Below are positions 48,776-60,160 of a stretch of 64,000 bases of DNA, one piece after another (positions within the stretch are counted from its first letter, which is position 1; each line of letters starts with the position of its first letter). A program made the translations under genes and the position numbers. The stretch covers positions 16,715,347 through 16,779,346 of the forward strand of contig CM038922.1 of assembly GCA_021904315.1 (NCBI GenBank). Direction: 5' to 3'. This DNA is from Sphagnum magellanicum. Its lineage: Eukaryota; Streptophyta; Sphagnopsida; Sphagnales; Sphagnaceae. The notes under the pieces are model-generated. The model was not told the DNA's origin and did not search any database. It was given only the letters and a program-made list of their open reading frames with translations.

Positions 48776-49352
48776 CAACACCACTTGTTCTACAAAATTC
48801 TTTCAATGTTCTGTCCTACACTACAGAAGTCCCCAAATTCTTCCAAAGCCCCTATTATCTCAACACCAACTGCACTACAAAATTCTTTCAAGGTTATGCA
48901 CTACATTACAGAGGTCCCCAAATGCTTCCAGAGCCCAAATCTCAACACCAACTGCACTACAAAATTCTTTCAAGGTTATGCACTACATTACAGAGGTCCC
49001 CAAATGCTTCCAGAGCCCAAATCTCAACACCAACTGTACTACAAAATTCTTTCAAGGTTCTGCCCTACATTAAAGAGGTCCCCAAATGCCATGAAAGCCT
49101 TTCTCTCAACACCAACTACGCTACAAAATTCTTTCAAGGTTATAGACTACATTACAGAGGTCCCCAAATGCTTCCAGAGCCCCTATCTCAACACCAACCA
49201 CACTACAAAATTCTTTCAAGGTTCTGCCCTACATTAGAAAGGTCCCAAAATGCTTCCAAAGCCTGTGTCTCAACTCCAAGTGCACAACAAAAATTCACCC
49301 AAGGTTCTGCCCTACATGACAAGGGTCCCAAAATGCTTCCAAAAGCATTTGT
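48776..49352 (+). repeat. 82-bp minisatellite, about seven units
   Basis: Units begin CAACACCAA/CAACTCCAA at 48,776, 48,861, 48,943, 49,025, 49,107, 49,189 and 49,271. Spacing is 85 then 82 bp throughout. Each unit carries CTACAAAATTCTTTCAAGGT, CTACATTACAGAGGTCCCC and AAATGCTTCCAGAGCC. Units two and three are identical over 82 bp. A partial unit precedes the array (from about 48,655) and an isolated one lies at 49,669-49,741. The 272-, 177- and 120-codon plus-strand frames across it arise because a stop-free unit whose length is not a multiple of three cycles through all frames. Confidence 0.92.
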
Positions 49353-49741
49353 TGGCCTTGCCTACCAAGGCAAGGATATTGTGTTTAGATTCATTATAGA
49401 GTATAGTAGCTTAAGGGATTTTGGCCCCCAGGTAATAATAGGTCTATTTTTATATGAGGATTTTTGAAAGATGATATTTTGGCTTGTGTTGAAACTTGAG
49501 ATTAGTTATAGAGTTATAATAACTTGACAAATTTTGGTTTCTTCTGGAAGACTTTTTTGAAGATTATATTTTTGCATGTTGAAATATTTGAGTTTTCATA
49601 ATTCTTCTTTTGCCTTAAGATACCTTGTAATGTAAATGGCAAGGCCACAGTGTGACACCCCCCCTGTTTCAACACCACAAGCACCACAAAAATAACCCGA
49701 GTTTCTGCCCTACACTACAAAGGTCCCAAAATGCTTCAACA

Positions 49742-52430
49742 AGTAGCCAGACCATCTTCAATATACCCTTTTAAAATAAGATTCTTTTCCCCAACTCCTT
49801 TTGCAGGAAAATTATCTTTAACACTTTTATGTTTATAGCACATACTCATTCACGCGCTTGCAGCCAAATACTCACCAATAATCTTAATTTCTGAGAGTGT
49901 GAAAATCATCAATGTCTTATTTTTTGCTTCTCATAAAATGCCAATCTTGCAAATCACCATCCACTCACAAGTCAGAAACATGAAACATGGTACATGATGC
50001 AACACCACAATAACTCCATTGCAAATTGTTCTCGTAACTTTGTTTCATATTGAAGATCTCAATCTCATGAAGAAGAAGATGCTGTAACTACAACAACTTG
50101 TGTTTGGGAAATCTTCACGAAATAATTAAATTTTCAAGAAAAATGGATTCAACAGCCCCAATCTGAATATTTTAGAATTTCAACAATAGTTTTTAATTTT
50201 GCTAAGTCCACAAGTAAGCTTCAAGGTTTTTATCTTATGTTTTGAAATGGTTTTATTTGATTTAGAATTTTGACAGATTGTTCTTAGATTTTTTAAATAA
50301 AGTACCCTAGTCTACAATAGGCATTAGCAATTTTGATTGTTATCATAATGAAGATAGGCTATTGCAATAAGAGGTGTTTTTTTTTTTTTTTTTTTTGGTT
50401 TGAAATACATTTATTAGGGCCCACTGATTCTTTGTTTATATTAAATGTTGTTTTCCAATTATGGCCACTCAAAAAGCAAGAAAAATGAATCTTGTCACAA
50501 TGAAGGTTTATTCAACTTTAGTGGGATTGCCTCAATTTAAGTAATTTGATGTGTTGTTGTGTAAAAAGAGGCTTAATTAAAAGCATGCTTGTAATACAGG
50601 TTGTGTGTGTGTGTATGTATGTAAGTGTGATTTTTTATGCAATTTTTTTTCGAATTTTCACTAAAAAGAAATTTAAAGAAAACTTTGTCTTCACAATGTG
50701 AAATTTCGCCCCCAAAAAATCATTGTATTGTGTAAACAAAAAGTTTAATTATAAAGCAATATGCACATTGTGGATGCAATCAAGATTGTGCTTGCTTCAA
50801 ATAACCACATAAAATTCCCATTCAACTTCTATCTTCAAAAAACTAAATCTTCTTAAATTCCAAATTCATACAATTGGACAAATATTTATTTCTCACTTTT
50901 AACTTGCATATTTATGATTATAGTTTTACATGAAAGTTATAAATAAGTATTCATAATTGTTTATAATTTGAATGAGGGTGAAAACCATTTTTATTTTTAA
51001 CAATATAGAGCAATTAAATGAATTTCACTACATTATCTTGTTCAAATGCTTTAACCATGTATTGATCTTGAATAACTAAACTTAATTCACCCATTTCTAT
51101 CAAGTTCATTTTCTGGGACTGATTTTTATAGTAATTGATTCAATAAAGTTTCATGAAAAAAGTCAAAAATAAAAATAAAAATTCATCTTGTGACCAAAAG
51201 AAAAACAATCATATCCTTTTCAACCCCATCGCAGTGCACATTGCGCAATAAGATTATTGTCTGATTTGACTACAATTTGACCTACTATAAGCTTTTTCCA
51301 ATCACAAGTGATACTAGGGCACTTGTTGTTAATCTATAAAGATGACACTCACATTGGTGACCACTTTGTTTAGGACAATTGTAACTAAGAACCCATTTTG
51401 AATTTTTCAACAATTTCAAGTCATTGACACGGCAATGCCAACAATCGAAGCTCCCTCTCCAAAATACTAGAATGGTTTGGTGGCTTTTTCCATGTTTTTT
51501 CCACTTATATAAAAGTTATACCATTCAATCTTAACTTATCGCCTACACTATTCACAAGTAATTTTTATGTACCATGGTTTTAAACCAAATGCAACAACTC
51601 CAAATTTAACATGTTTACTATAGGAAAACAAGATTAGGAGAGGGGCAACACCACGCTCCTCAGGTGTTACCCTACACTTTAGTCTCTCAAGGGCTAAATT
51701 TTGATATGCCTATGCATGGTGAGCCTTTTGTGGCCTTGAGGATTTGTTAAAGTTGCCTTTCAAAACAAGATCGGATATGTGAAAGGGTTGTATAGGCTTC
51801 ACAAGCTTGAGTGCAAGGCCTAGTTGATAAAACCATTCTTAGTATTCATGGGCAAGTTCATAAATGCAAGGTACTACAAAACTATGATATGCATCAAGAT
51901 CCCCTAGATTATGTAAAGCTCTATTAGCACCATGGATTTATGTGTATGTGAACCTAGCAATTTTTTTCTGGCATGCTTGGTACGTTGTTAGATTTGATTC
52001 CAATTGATTATCAACTAGTGAGTATCTATCTTTTGAGATAGGTGTTTGTTTGGATGTGACCATTCTATGGTTCTCACAAACCTTTGGGTGCCCATTGCAC
52101 TTTTGGGATCATTGGAAAGCCCTTGATGAAGCAATGTGGAAATTTGTTGTTTCGTAATTTTCAGACCAAAACAAAAGTTATTGAATTTAGTATAGTTTTC
52201 ATTGCTGAAAATTAGATTTAATTAAATTTAATAAGGTTCCATAAGAACTCTAAAGTTAAGCCCACTTTTAATTGAATAATATTAGGATGGGTGACCTTAT
52301 AGGAAATTTAATATACTCACTAATTTTGTTTAACTTTATTTCTAAATATTATGTTGTTATAGTTGTATAGGCTGGCGACTGAACACTTAATGTCTCAGTC
52401 ACCTCTGTCTCACTCAATCTGCCTCATTTC
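49742..52430. other. AT-rich intergenic region
   Basis: No gene recognised. T-rich runs near 50,375 and a short GT microsatellite near 50,602. Around 52,100-52,200 a TTGGAAAGCCCTTGATGA phrase and a following GAAAATTAGATTTAATT stretch resemble parts of the dispersed repeat at 20.6 and 26.9 kb. Confidence 0.45.
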
Positions 52431-52534
52431 CACCTACACTCTGAAGTTAAAATATAGCCCCCTAGAAAGTGCACCCATGGTCGTTTAAATCGCTCAAAAT
52501 TTACAATGAGAGAGATACACTCCTTCAAAGTGTT

Positions 52535-52553
52535 GGGGGGGGGGGGGGGGGGG
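52535..52553 (+). repeat. G19 homopolymer
   Basis: Nineteen uninterrupted G, followed by AGAGGGGG. It could form a G-quadruplex, and its exact length is doubtful in any assembly. Confidence 0.9.
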
Positions 52554-53049
52554 AGAGGGGGAATTTGATTTTTAAAAATGAAATTGTACACACGGCAGCC
52601 CATGATGGCTTCTTTAGTCACCTCAAGCCAAACACTAACTGGGGCACCAACAAATGCTATCTACCTGGTTATCGAACTGGATGAAATTTTGGATGAAAGA
52701 TTTTCTCAAAGTAAGTGTTCTATTTTGATCATAGGGCTCAAATCACATGCAAATTTAGGCTTAATGATCAATAGTTATGGGTAAACATATTCCCATTCAC
52801 CAAACCCACCACCCCTTCCCAAATGTCTATGGGCGCGGGTTTTGTCACCTCCACCAAGCATCTAACTCTTTGTCATGTTACATTTCTCTCTCTCTCCAAC
52901 TTTCTCAAATTGTTTGTGGGTGCAAGTTCTCCATTGTCCCCTGCCAAGCATCCGATTCCTAGTCACGTTATTTCTGTGAGCTTCTTAAGCTCCTCTAAAC
53001 TTGATATTGTCAAGATACTATTTGTTTTTGGTTTGTGTTTGTAGGTTTG

Positions 53050-54120
53050 TACGATTAATCCTCCCTCTCTCTGCAATTGATGCCCCTTTCTCCAAACACT
53101 CTAAAGCTTTTGCAACTATTGGTGATGTCCCATGTTTCCTCTCTTTCAACTCTCTCTCATTTCTCCTTTCTTTTTTTTGATCTTTCTCTCATCTTTGCAT
53201 TTACTCGTGATGGTGCTACGTTGAACTCTATCCTTTCTCTCCTCTCTCTCTTTTGCACTTGCTGGTGATGATGTCACATCGAACTTTATCTCCTCTCTCA
53301 TCTCTCTCTCATCTTTCGCACTTACAACGATGGCACCGTGTCCCCTTTCTATTCTTTTTTTCTCAACTCTATCATCTCTTGCATCTACAACGATGGCATC
53401 ACATCCCCTTTCTACTCTCTTTTTCAACTCTCTCATCTCTCATTTCTCCTCTCTCTCATTTCTCACACCTACATTGATGGTGTTACGTCCCTTTTCTACT
53501 ATCTCTTTCAACTCTCTTGTCTTTCCTCTTTCTCATCTTTCACACATGCTAGCCTTGACAATGTGTCTCTCTCCTTTCTTAACTATTTTTGAATTCAAAA
53601 CTCAGAGCTCGCTTGCTATTGGCAATGGTGATAGGTGTTCCTTTCTTTTATCAACTACATCAGAGCTTGGAACTTTGAGTTTGCTTGTTGCTAGCAATGG
53701 CTATTAGCGCCCCCTTTTATTTTTTTAGTTTTTTCAAAATTCAAAGCTCTAGACTTTCCTGCTAAGATGGCAATCCACCCCCCTTCTCTCCTTTTTCATC
53801 TTTCTCATAGCTTAAAACTCTATTGTTGCTGGCAATAATGATCCACCCCTTTTATATCTTGTTTCATCTTTCTTACAACTCTAAACTCTTTTGTTGTTAA
53901 CAATGCCCTCTTTTCTCCTCTTTCATCACTCTCATAGCTTAGAGCTTTAAGCTCCTTTATTGCTGGTAATGGCGATCCACCCCCCTTTTCTCCTCTCTCA
54001 ACTCCTTCAGAACTTAGAACTTTGAGTTCTCTTTTTGCTAGCGATATCAATCCACCCCCCTTTTCTCATCTCTCAACTTTTTAAGAGCTAAGAGCTCTTT
54101 TGTTGTTTTTTCTTCCTTTC
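53050..54120. repeat. Pyrimidine-rich degenerate minisatellites
   Basis: About 1 kb of C/T-rich sequence in two sections. In 53,150-53,580, units of roughly 65-75 bp contain CTACAACGATGGCA-C-TCCCCTTTCTA or related text and CTCTCATCTCTCTC. In 53,600-54,100, about seven units of roughly 70 bp contain TTGCTGG-AATGGCGATCCACCC, CTTTTCTCCTCTCTCAACTC and AGAGCTTTAAGCTC. The Leu/Ser-rich plus frames and Glu/Arg-rich minus frames here are products of the repeat. Confidence 0.8.
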
Positions 54121-55016
54121 AGCCATCTCAACTCCTATGATTGATGCCCCTTCTTTCCTTTAGACCCAAACCCACCCATATTGATATATTTCTCTCATAT
54201 GTTATGTAGCTACTACTCAATTGTTCCTCAACTACTCCTTTTCTTTCGACTATTGTTACCTTTTTTCATATGTTGTTTAGTTATTACATTTTTTTTGTCT
54301 GATGCTCAACTCCACTACCTTTCTCTTAGCAGCTAACCTTGTTGTCCAGCATCCTCATGTTTGTTGCTTAAGCCGTGGCTATAACCTTCCCTATTGTTGA
54401 ACCCATGTTGTGCAGCTTAAATTCACCCCCATGTATTTACACGAATCTATTTGAAAACTTGCTTGAAAATTATGGTGAAAACAATCACCCATTTTAGCAA
54501 TAGCTACTATAGTCCAAGCTACAATGAACTATGTTTTAGCATGCTCCCCAGTAATTTTTAAAACTATTCGTTCTACTATAAAACCCAATTCTACTACTTG
54601 TTTGGCTCACTTGTCTTCCTTCTCCTTTTTTTTGCATGCTTTAATTTCCTCTACAATTACCTTTTCTAGTGTTTTTCTCCTTAGGATGTCTAGTATTTAG
54701 AATTAATCACAACATGTGACTGAGAATAATTGATTAATGGTTTTTTTTCCCTTAGTGTATCTTGCAATTAAATGAAGTAACAAAAGTAGGTTATGCACCT
54801 TCATGGATTTTTGGGTCAAATTTGGAGACAGCTAAGTTTCTTGTAACAACTCCTAAGTATTTTCAAAACTACTCTCATCTAGGTTTACAACATCAATCTT
54901 TATTGGCTAATGGTCTAATACTATAGGGCTATGAGGCATATCTACATAATAACACTAGACATTTTGTGACATGTAAATAGGTAGATCTTCAAATCTTGGA
55001 TGCTGATTTATTTTGA
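54121..55016. other. Spacer left of the pogo relic
   Basis: No gene recognised. The left end of the transposon may lie here, but no terminal inverted repeat was identified. Confidence 0.4.
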
Positions 55017-56213
55017 CTATATGGAGAAGTTCTCTAATAATAGATTATTCCCCCCATTAAGGATTATTCTCAGCTTCCTCCTCTGTTGTGTAATTTTTTT
55101 CACTTGTGCATTGCTCATGTTTGTTGTAGTGTAAACCCTTAATGGTTTAGTCTTGTTATCCATTGCCTTTGGGTTTAGAAGCCATATACATGTAGTCGTA
55201 AACTTGATGTTTTGTTTTGTAAGTGATTGCTCTAAAGCTTGATCCACCCATCTAGCTAGGGTTATTTTGTTTGTTTCCATGTGATTGCTTCTAGACATAG
55301 CTACATCCTTGACCTTTCTAAATGTTGTCTTAAAAGGTTTGAAACAAAACACATTTAATGGTTGTAATGCAGGTGATGTGTGCGATGGCAATGTGATCAT
55401 GTCTAATCCAAACTTTTTAGCATGTTTTATCGTTTCTAAGGTAACATGGTTGCCATGTCCATCTAAAATCAACAGGTGTCGGTTACCAAGGAACATTCCA
55501 CCTAGAATTGATTTGTTAAAGAAAGACATAAACTTTTTGAATAAGAAAGTAGCCATCCATGTTTTTCTTTTGCATTACCATACAAGTATTTCGTTTACAA
55601 AGTTTAATGTAATCATCCTTTAGTCTCTCACCTTTAAAAATGTAAAAATGAAATATAACACCCATGTATCATTGATTGCATAATTTATAGTTAATCATTC
55701 CAGAGATTTGGGGATGATATTGGAAACTGCATTAGATCCTCTCTTGGCCAAAACTCTTGTTTTAAATTATTTGCCAACTTGAATCCATGTAATGATTGCA
55801 AGTTGGTGTAGAAATAATTACATGAATTAGGTGTCAACCCTTTAACTTTGTAGACTTCTAATCCTTCTACCTACCATATGCTGATTTTTGGATGTCTACA
55901 CTTGAACCAATACCACCAATTAGTGCCTGGTATTCCATTTCGAAATGGTGTAGCCCTTGTATGTGTTAGTTTTGCAACTTTCATCTTCAGTTGTTGTAGG
56001 ATGATGGACAGTTCACATTCTTGCATTGTTAATGTCCATGTAATCATTATTGTATCTTCTTGTTTTGTAAGCACACTTCTTAGCCCCATCTTCCTGGATA
56101 TGGTTTTTCCATTTAGGTGGTCAACAAGGGAGCTCATTGGGATGTTCCATGACTTGCTAGCTCTCCTTATGGAAATGTGTCCCTTTTTCAATAACATCCA
56201 TTGTTTCTTCTAA
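55017..56213 (-). mobile_element. Pogo-class (Tc1/mariner superfamily) transposase relic
   Basis: The N-terminal part (56,197-55,871) has a Psq-type helix-turn-helix (KKGHISIRRASKSWNIPMSS followed by LVDHLNGKT) and then a CENP-B-like domain (QECELSIILQQLKMKVAKLT, FRNGIPGTNWWYWFKCRHP). The C-terminal part (55,556-55,017) has the DDE_1 core HLLILDGHGNHVTLETIKHA followed by KKFGLDMITLPSHTSPALQP and later WVDQALEQSLTKQNIKF and WLLNPKAMDN. The middle (about 55,560-55,870) is out of frame and carries stops. It is an inactive DNA transposon; ends were not found. Confidence 0.88.
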
Positions 56214-57566
56214 TGCTTCATTTGTTCACATACCTTTTTTAGTTTTTGGAAACATTCGATTCAGCTATGGTGTTGATCTTTTGCTTTGTGAGTCAAGAGT
56301 AGGGGGAAAATTTTCCTTGTTAGTTGTAAGGTTTACTGCTTGCAAATCCAACATGTTGTTGCGTCTCCTACGAGGGACTTTCAAGTTCACGATTGATTAT
56401 TTTTTCCTAGTCCTAGCCTTTAGCAACTTGGTGGGTACAGTCTAGCCCCACTAAAGGTATTTTTTTCCTTCCTTGTAAACAACTCAAGAATCTAAAAAAT
56501 GTAGTAAATTCTTTAAATTTTGCTATAACATGTTCTAAAATTGCTATAGTAGAATATAATAACTTATAAAAAATTTCAAAATCATCCCAATTTAAATCAA
56601 CATCTTCCATTGTTGTGCATGCATGGGGAGAAATGTGTGGGAGTGATTGATATGATTTAGTTGGTCTTTAGCTCTCTCTTAGCTACTTGATGTAGCATTT
56701 CAAACTATGAATTTTTGGATCCAATGATAATCCAGATGTTTTTAAAGCCTTTGATTGTAAATCTAGTCTACAAGTTCAACTTGTATGTCCGATGTTGATC
56801 CCCCTTTTACATGTTTTACTTTCACCTTTTGCAAATCAACTTTTGAACATAGCTTTTGTTCTTCTACTTGTTCTACTTTTTTTTTGAGACTTGTTTTCTG
56901 CAAGTAAACTCTCAGACTTGGACTACTACTCTTTACATGTTCTACTGTCACTAGGAAATTAGAATCCCTTAGCACTACAACATTAGGACCTAGGAATTAT
57001 AAGCAAAGTTGAAATTGTTCTTCTACCCTAGCTCATAGAGAGGACATACTTGAAGCTCATATTAGAAGTAGAAAATGATGTATTCATTTGATGTAAGTTT
57101 TGTTGTAGTTTAAACTTTTATTTGCGTTTTTTTTTGGGGGAGGGAATGCTCAATTTTTATGCATAGTAAGAATCTTTGGGGACTCTCTTTTGGGGCTAAA
57201 AATGTGGTGCCTTCAATGATTCAAAGAAAGGATGTCCTTTGTTGATCCTTGTGAATTGTATCCTTGTTAGGTTTAGGATTTATTAGTGGGCAGTTTCATG
57301 TCTTTTAATGTGAGCCTAAACCCCCATAACCAAACAGTCAATTTTTTATTTGCATTTTGCTTATGTTAGTTCTCTGAAAAACAATTGAACCCACCCTTAA
57401 ACCTACCCAAGTATCTGCATTAGAATGGGCTGGTCCTCTCCCATAACCAAACATGACTACACATACAATGTGCTAATCCTTTCTCATAACCAAACATGAT
57501 TACATATGACACTGCCTTTTTTTTGGGTTATTGCTTTTTCCAATGCCCATAGTTGAAATCATGCAG
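56214..57566. other. Spacer right of the pogo relic
   Basis: Two short minus frames (56,610-56,413 and 56,975-56,763) could be degraded accessory sequence of the same transposon, but neither is recognised. The rest is AT-rich non-coding sequence. Confidence 0.35.
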
Positions 57567-57698
57567 GCGATAAAATCCATTTTCTTCCTGACAGAGCTTG
57601 ACTTGCAATTGGAGGATATTGACTCCTTCAAGGTTGAACAGTGGCTCAAGAATGGAGTTGTTCGACCTGAGTCCCCCTTTAAATTCACAGCATTCCAG
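57567..57698 (+). other. Orphan exon-like segment (44 codons)
   Basis: A 132-bp open stretch is bounded by an ATCATGCAG acceptor (preceded by a pyrimidine-rich TTGCTTTTTCC) and a TTCCAG|GTTTGA donor. It encodes AIKSIFFLTELDLQLEDIDS followed by FKVEQWLKNGVVRPESPFKF and TAFQ. It reads like a real internal exon of exact codon length but I do not recognise it, and no partner exon was found nearby. It may be a gene fragment, or part of a gene whose other exons I could not see. Confidence 0.35.
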
Positions 57699-57717
57699 GT
57701 TTGAAAACCTGAACTAT

Positions 57718-59963
57718 ACACCTCTTAAGCACTGGACTGTTGCTGCACATTCAAATCAATTGACTTGCTACCAGATTTCAAACCCACAATCAGGATGCCA
57801 TGTTTCATTTGTAATCTCTCACAATTCATGTCGCATTTGCACATGGATTGATAAAATCTTGAAGGCACTGCCCATTGCAATCAAATGTCTGCATGATGAC
57901 TATGTTTCAGATTGCATAGATTGCTCTTGCCTCCAACACCAGTGCAAGTTTTCTGACCAAATTCTGGCAGATGTCCACTGTGCTGTTCATGGGTAGACCA
58001 TCACCAAGAGGATCGAACAATGAACCCCATTGAAACTTCAGACCCAAGCAACTGAAGCCTAATGATACCATTTACAGCTACAAAATATTCACTTACATAG
58101 CAAAAAAGTCTAGAAGGGGGGGAATTCTCCTAATGTCTGGTGCTTCAACAGTACCAAACAATAGATGCCGTATTAGAGCTGTAAGACTATAAGAATCTCC
58201 AAGTGATTTTTGATTGTGCATGCAGTAATGATTTGCACCAAAGGCTGAAATTGTCGCTGCAATACACATAATGTGAATTTGCAACAGAGTCCTGCACTTT
58301 GGAATTGGACAATGGTAACAAGTGCTCACTCTGGTGAGTTGCACCTTTGCTTTAAAATTTGTTGGACTCAGAAAATCTTGATGCGGCTCAAATATGTGTT
58401 CTCAAAGTAACCTTTCATTTCTCTTCAATTTAGTTGCAAAAAAGCAGGTTTCCTACAATGCAAAGTGCGTTACCCCTGCAAAGGGTCCAAGTAGTGGGCT
58501 TCCTTCTTAGTGATGATAAGGCATAGACATAACATTTGCTATTGAATTCAAATCTGTTGCTTATGACCACCAACAGAGTCCACAAAGCCCAATCCTAAAG
58601 ATGACAGACCTGGGTCATTGATTTCACACAGTTGAAGAAGAGGGGAGAAAAGAGGCAACTTTGTGGAGAGCATCTAAAGGACTGAAACTGAATTTTCTTC
58701 CTACCTACAATTGTGACAATCAAACAGGCTATCGAAAGACCTATCATGTTGAGACCCAGAACTCTCCTCCTACCATTGTTATGATGCTGACTACTCTTCA
58801 CCAAGCATGGTCAACAGCAAAAACACCTCTTAATCACTGGACTGTTGCTGCACATTCAAATCAATTGACTTGCTACCAGATTTCAAACCCACAATCAGGA
58901 TGCCATGTTTCATTTGCAATCTATCACAATTCATGTCACGTTTGCACATGGATTGATAAAATCTTGAAGGCACTGCCCATTGCAATCAAATGTCTGCATG
59001 ATGACTATGTTTCAGGTTGTATAGATTGCTCTTGCCTCTGTAATCAACTGTTAGTCAGATAAAAGCAACACCAGTGCAAGTTCTCTGACCAAATTTTGGA
59101 AGATGTCCACTGTGCTGTTCATGGGTAGACCGTCACCAAGAGGATTGAACAATGAACCCCATTGAAACTTCAGACAAGCAACTGAAGCCAAATCATACCA
59201 TTTACAGCTACAAAATATTCACTTCAATAGCGAAAAAGTCTAGAAGGGGGGGAATTGTCCTTATGTCAGGTGCTTCAACAGTACCAAACAATAAACGCCC
59301 TATTAGAGCTGTAAGACTATAAGAATCTCCTAGTGATTTTTGATTGTGCATGCAGTAATGATTTGCAACAAAGGCTGAAGTTGTTGCTGCAATACACAAA
59401 TAATGTGGATTTGGAACAGAGTCCTGCACTTTGGAATTGGACAATGGTAACAAGTGCTCACTCTGGTGACTTGCACCCCTTCACTTTAAAATTCGTTGGA
59501 CGCAAAAAAATCTTGATGTGGCTCAATATGTGTTCTCAAAGTAACCTTTCATTTCTCTTCAAATTAGTTGCAAAAATGCAAGCAGGTTTCCTACAATGCA
59601 AATTGCATTACCCTGGCCAAGCATCCAAGTAGTGGGCTTCCTTCTTAGTGATGATAAGGCATAGATGTTACATTTGCTATTGAATTCAAATCTGTTGCTT
59701 ATGACCACCAACAGAGTCCACAAAGCCCAATCCTAAAGATGACAGACCTGGGTCATTGATTTCACACAGTTGGAGAAGAGGGGAGAAAAGAGGCAACTTT
59801 GTGGAGAGCATCTAAAGGACTGAAACTGAATTTTCTTCCTACCTACAATTGTGACAATCAAACAGGCTATCAAAAGACCTATTATGTTGAGACCCAGAAC
59901 TCTCCTCCTACCATTGTTATGATGCTGACCACTCTTCACCAAGCATGGTCAACAGCAAAAACA
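57718..59963. repeat. 1.1-kb tandem duplication next to EAF6
   Basis: 57,718-58,822 is repeated directly by 58,823-59,963. Both begin ACACCTCTTAA(G/T)-CACTGGACTG and end GGTCAACAGCAAAAACA. Similarity is high throughout with small insertions and substitutions. Open frames within (HWTVAAHSNQLTCYQISNPQ and NFLPTYNCDNQTGYRKTYHV on plus; MHNQKSLGDSYSLTALI on minus) are kept in both copies but belong to no known family. The right end runs into the 3' side of EAF6. Confidence 0.85.
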
Positions 59964-60160
59964 GATGTCTGTGCAATTGTTTCCTCCTTATGGATCTTTT
60001 ACATCAGAGTTCAAGTGCCTCATGTCGCCAGCAATTGCCTGGGAGAAAAACACAACCAAAAACACAGAAATCAGCTGGAAATGGTCTAACAATTCTCCTG
60101 CTTCCAATTATGGTTCATCTCTAACTTCAGCCATTACAGCAAAACTGCTTGTTCTACAAC

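Noticed and set aside
48776-49352. Possible CRISPR array
   Set aside because: Units are contiguous 82-bp repeats without unique spacers, and the setting is a plant nuclear genome.
48649-49467. 272-codon plus-strand open frame
   Set aside because: It is a by-product of the stop-free 82-bp minisatellite; the same peptide phrases appear in all three forward frames.
53146-54050. Glu/Lys/Arg-rich minus-strand frames
   Set aside because: They are the complement of the pyrimidine-rich minisatellites.
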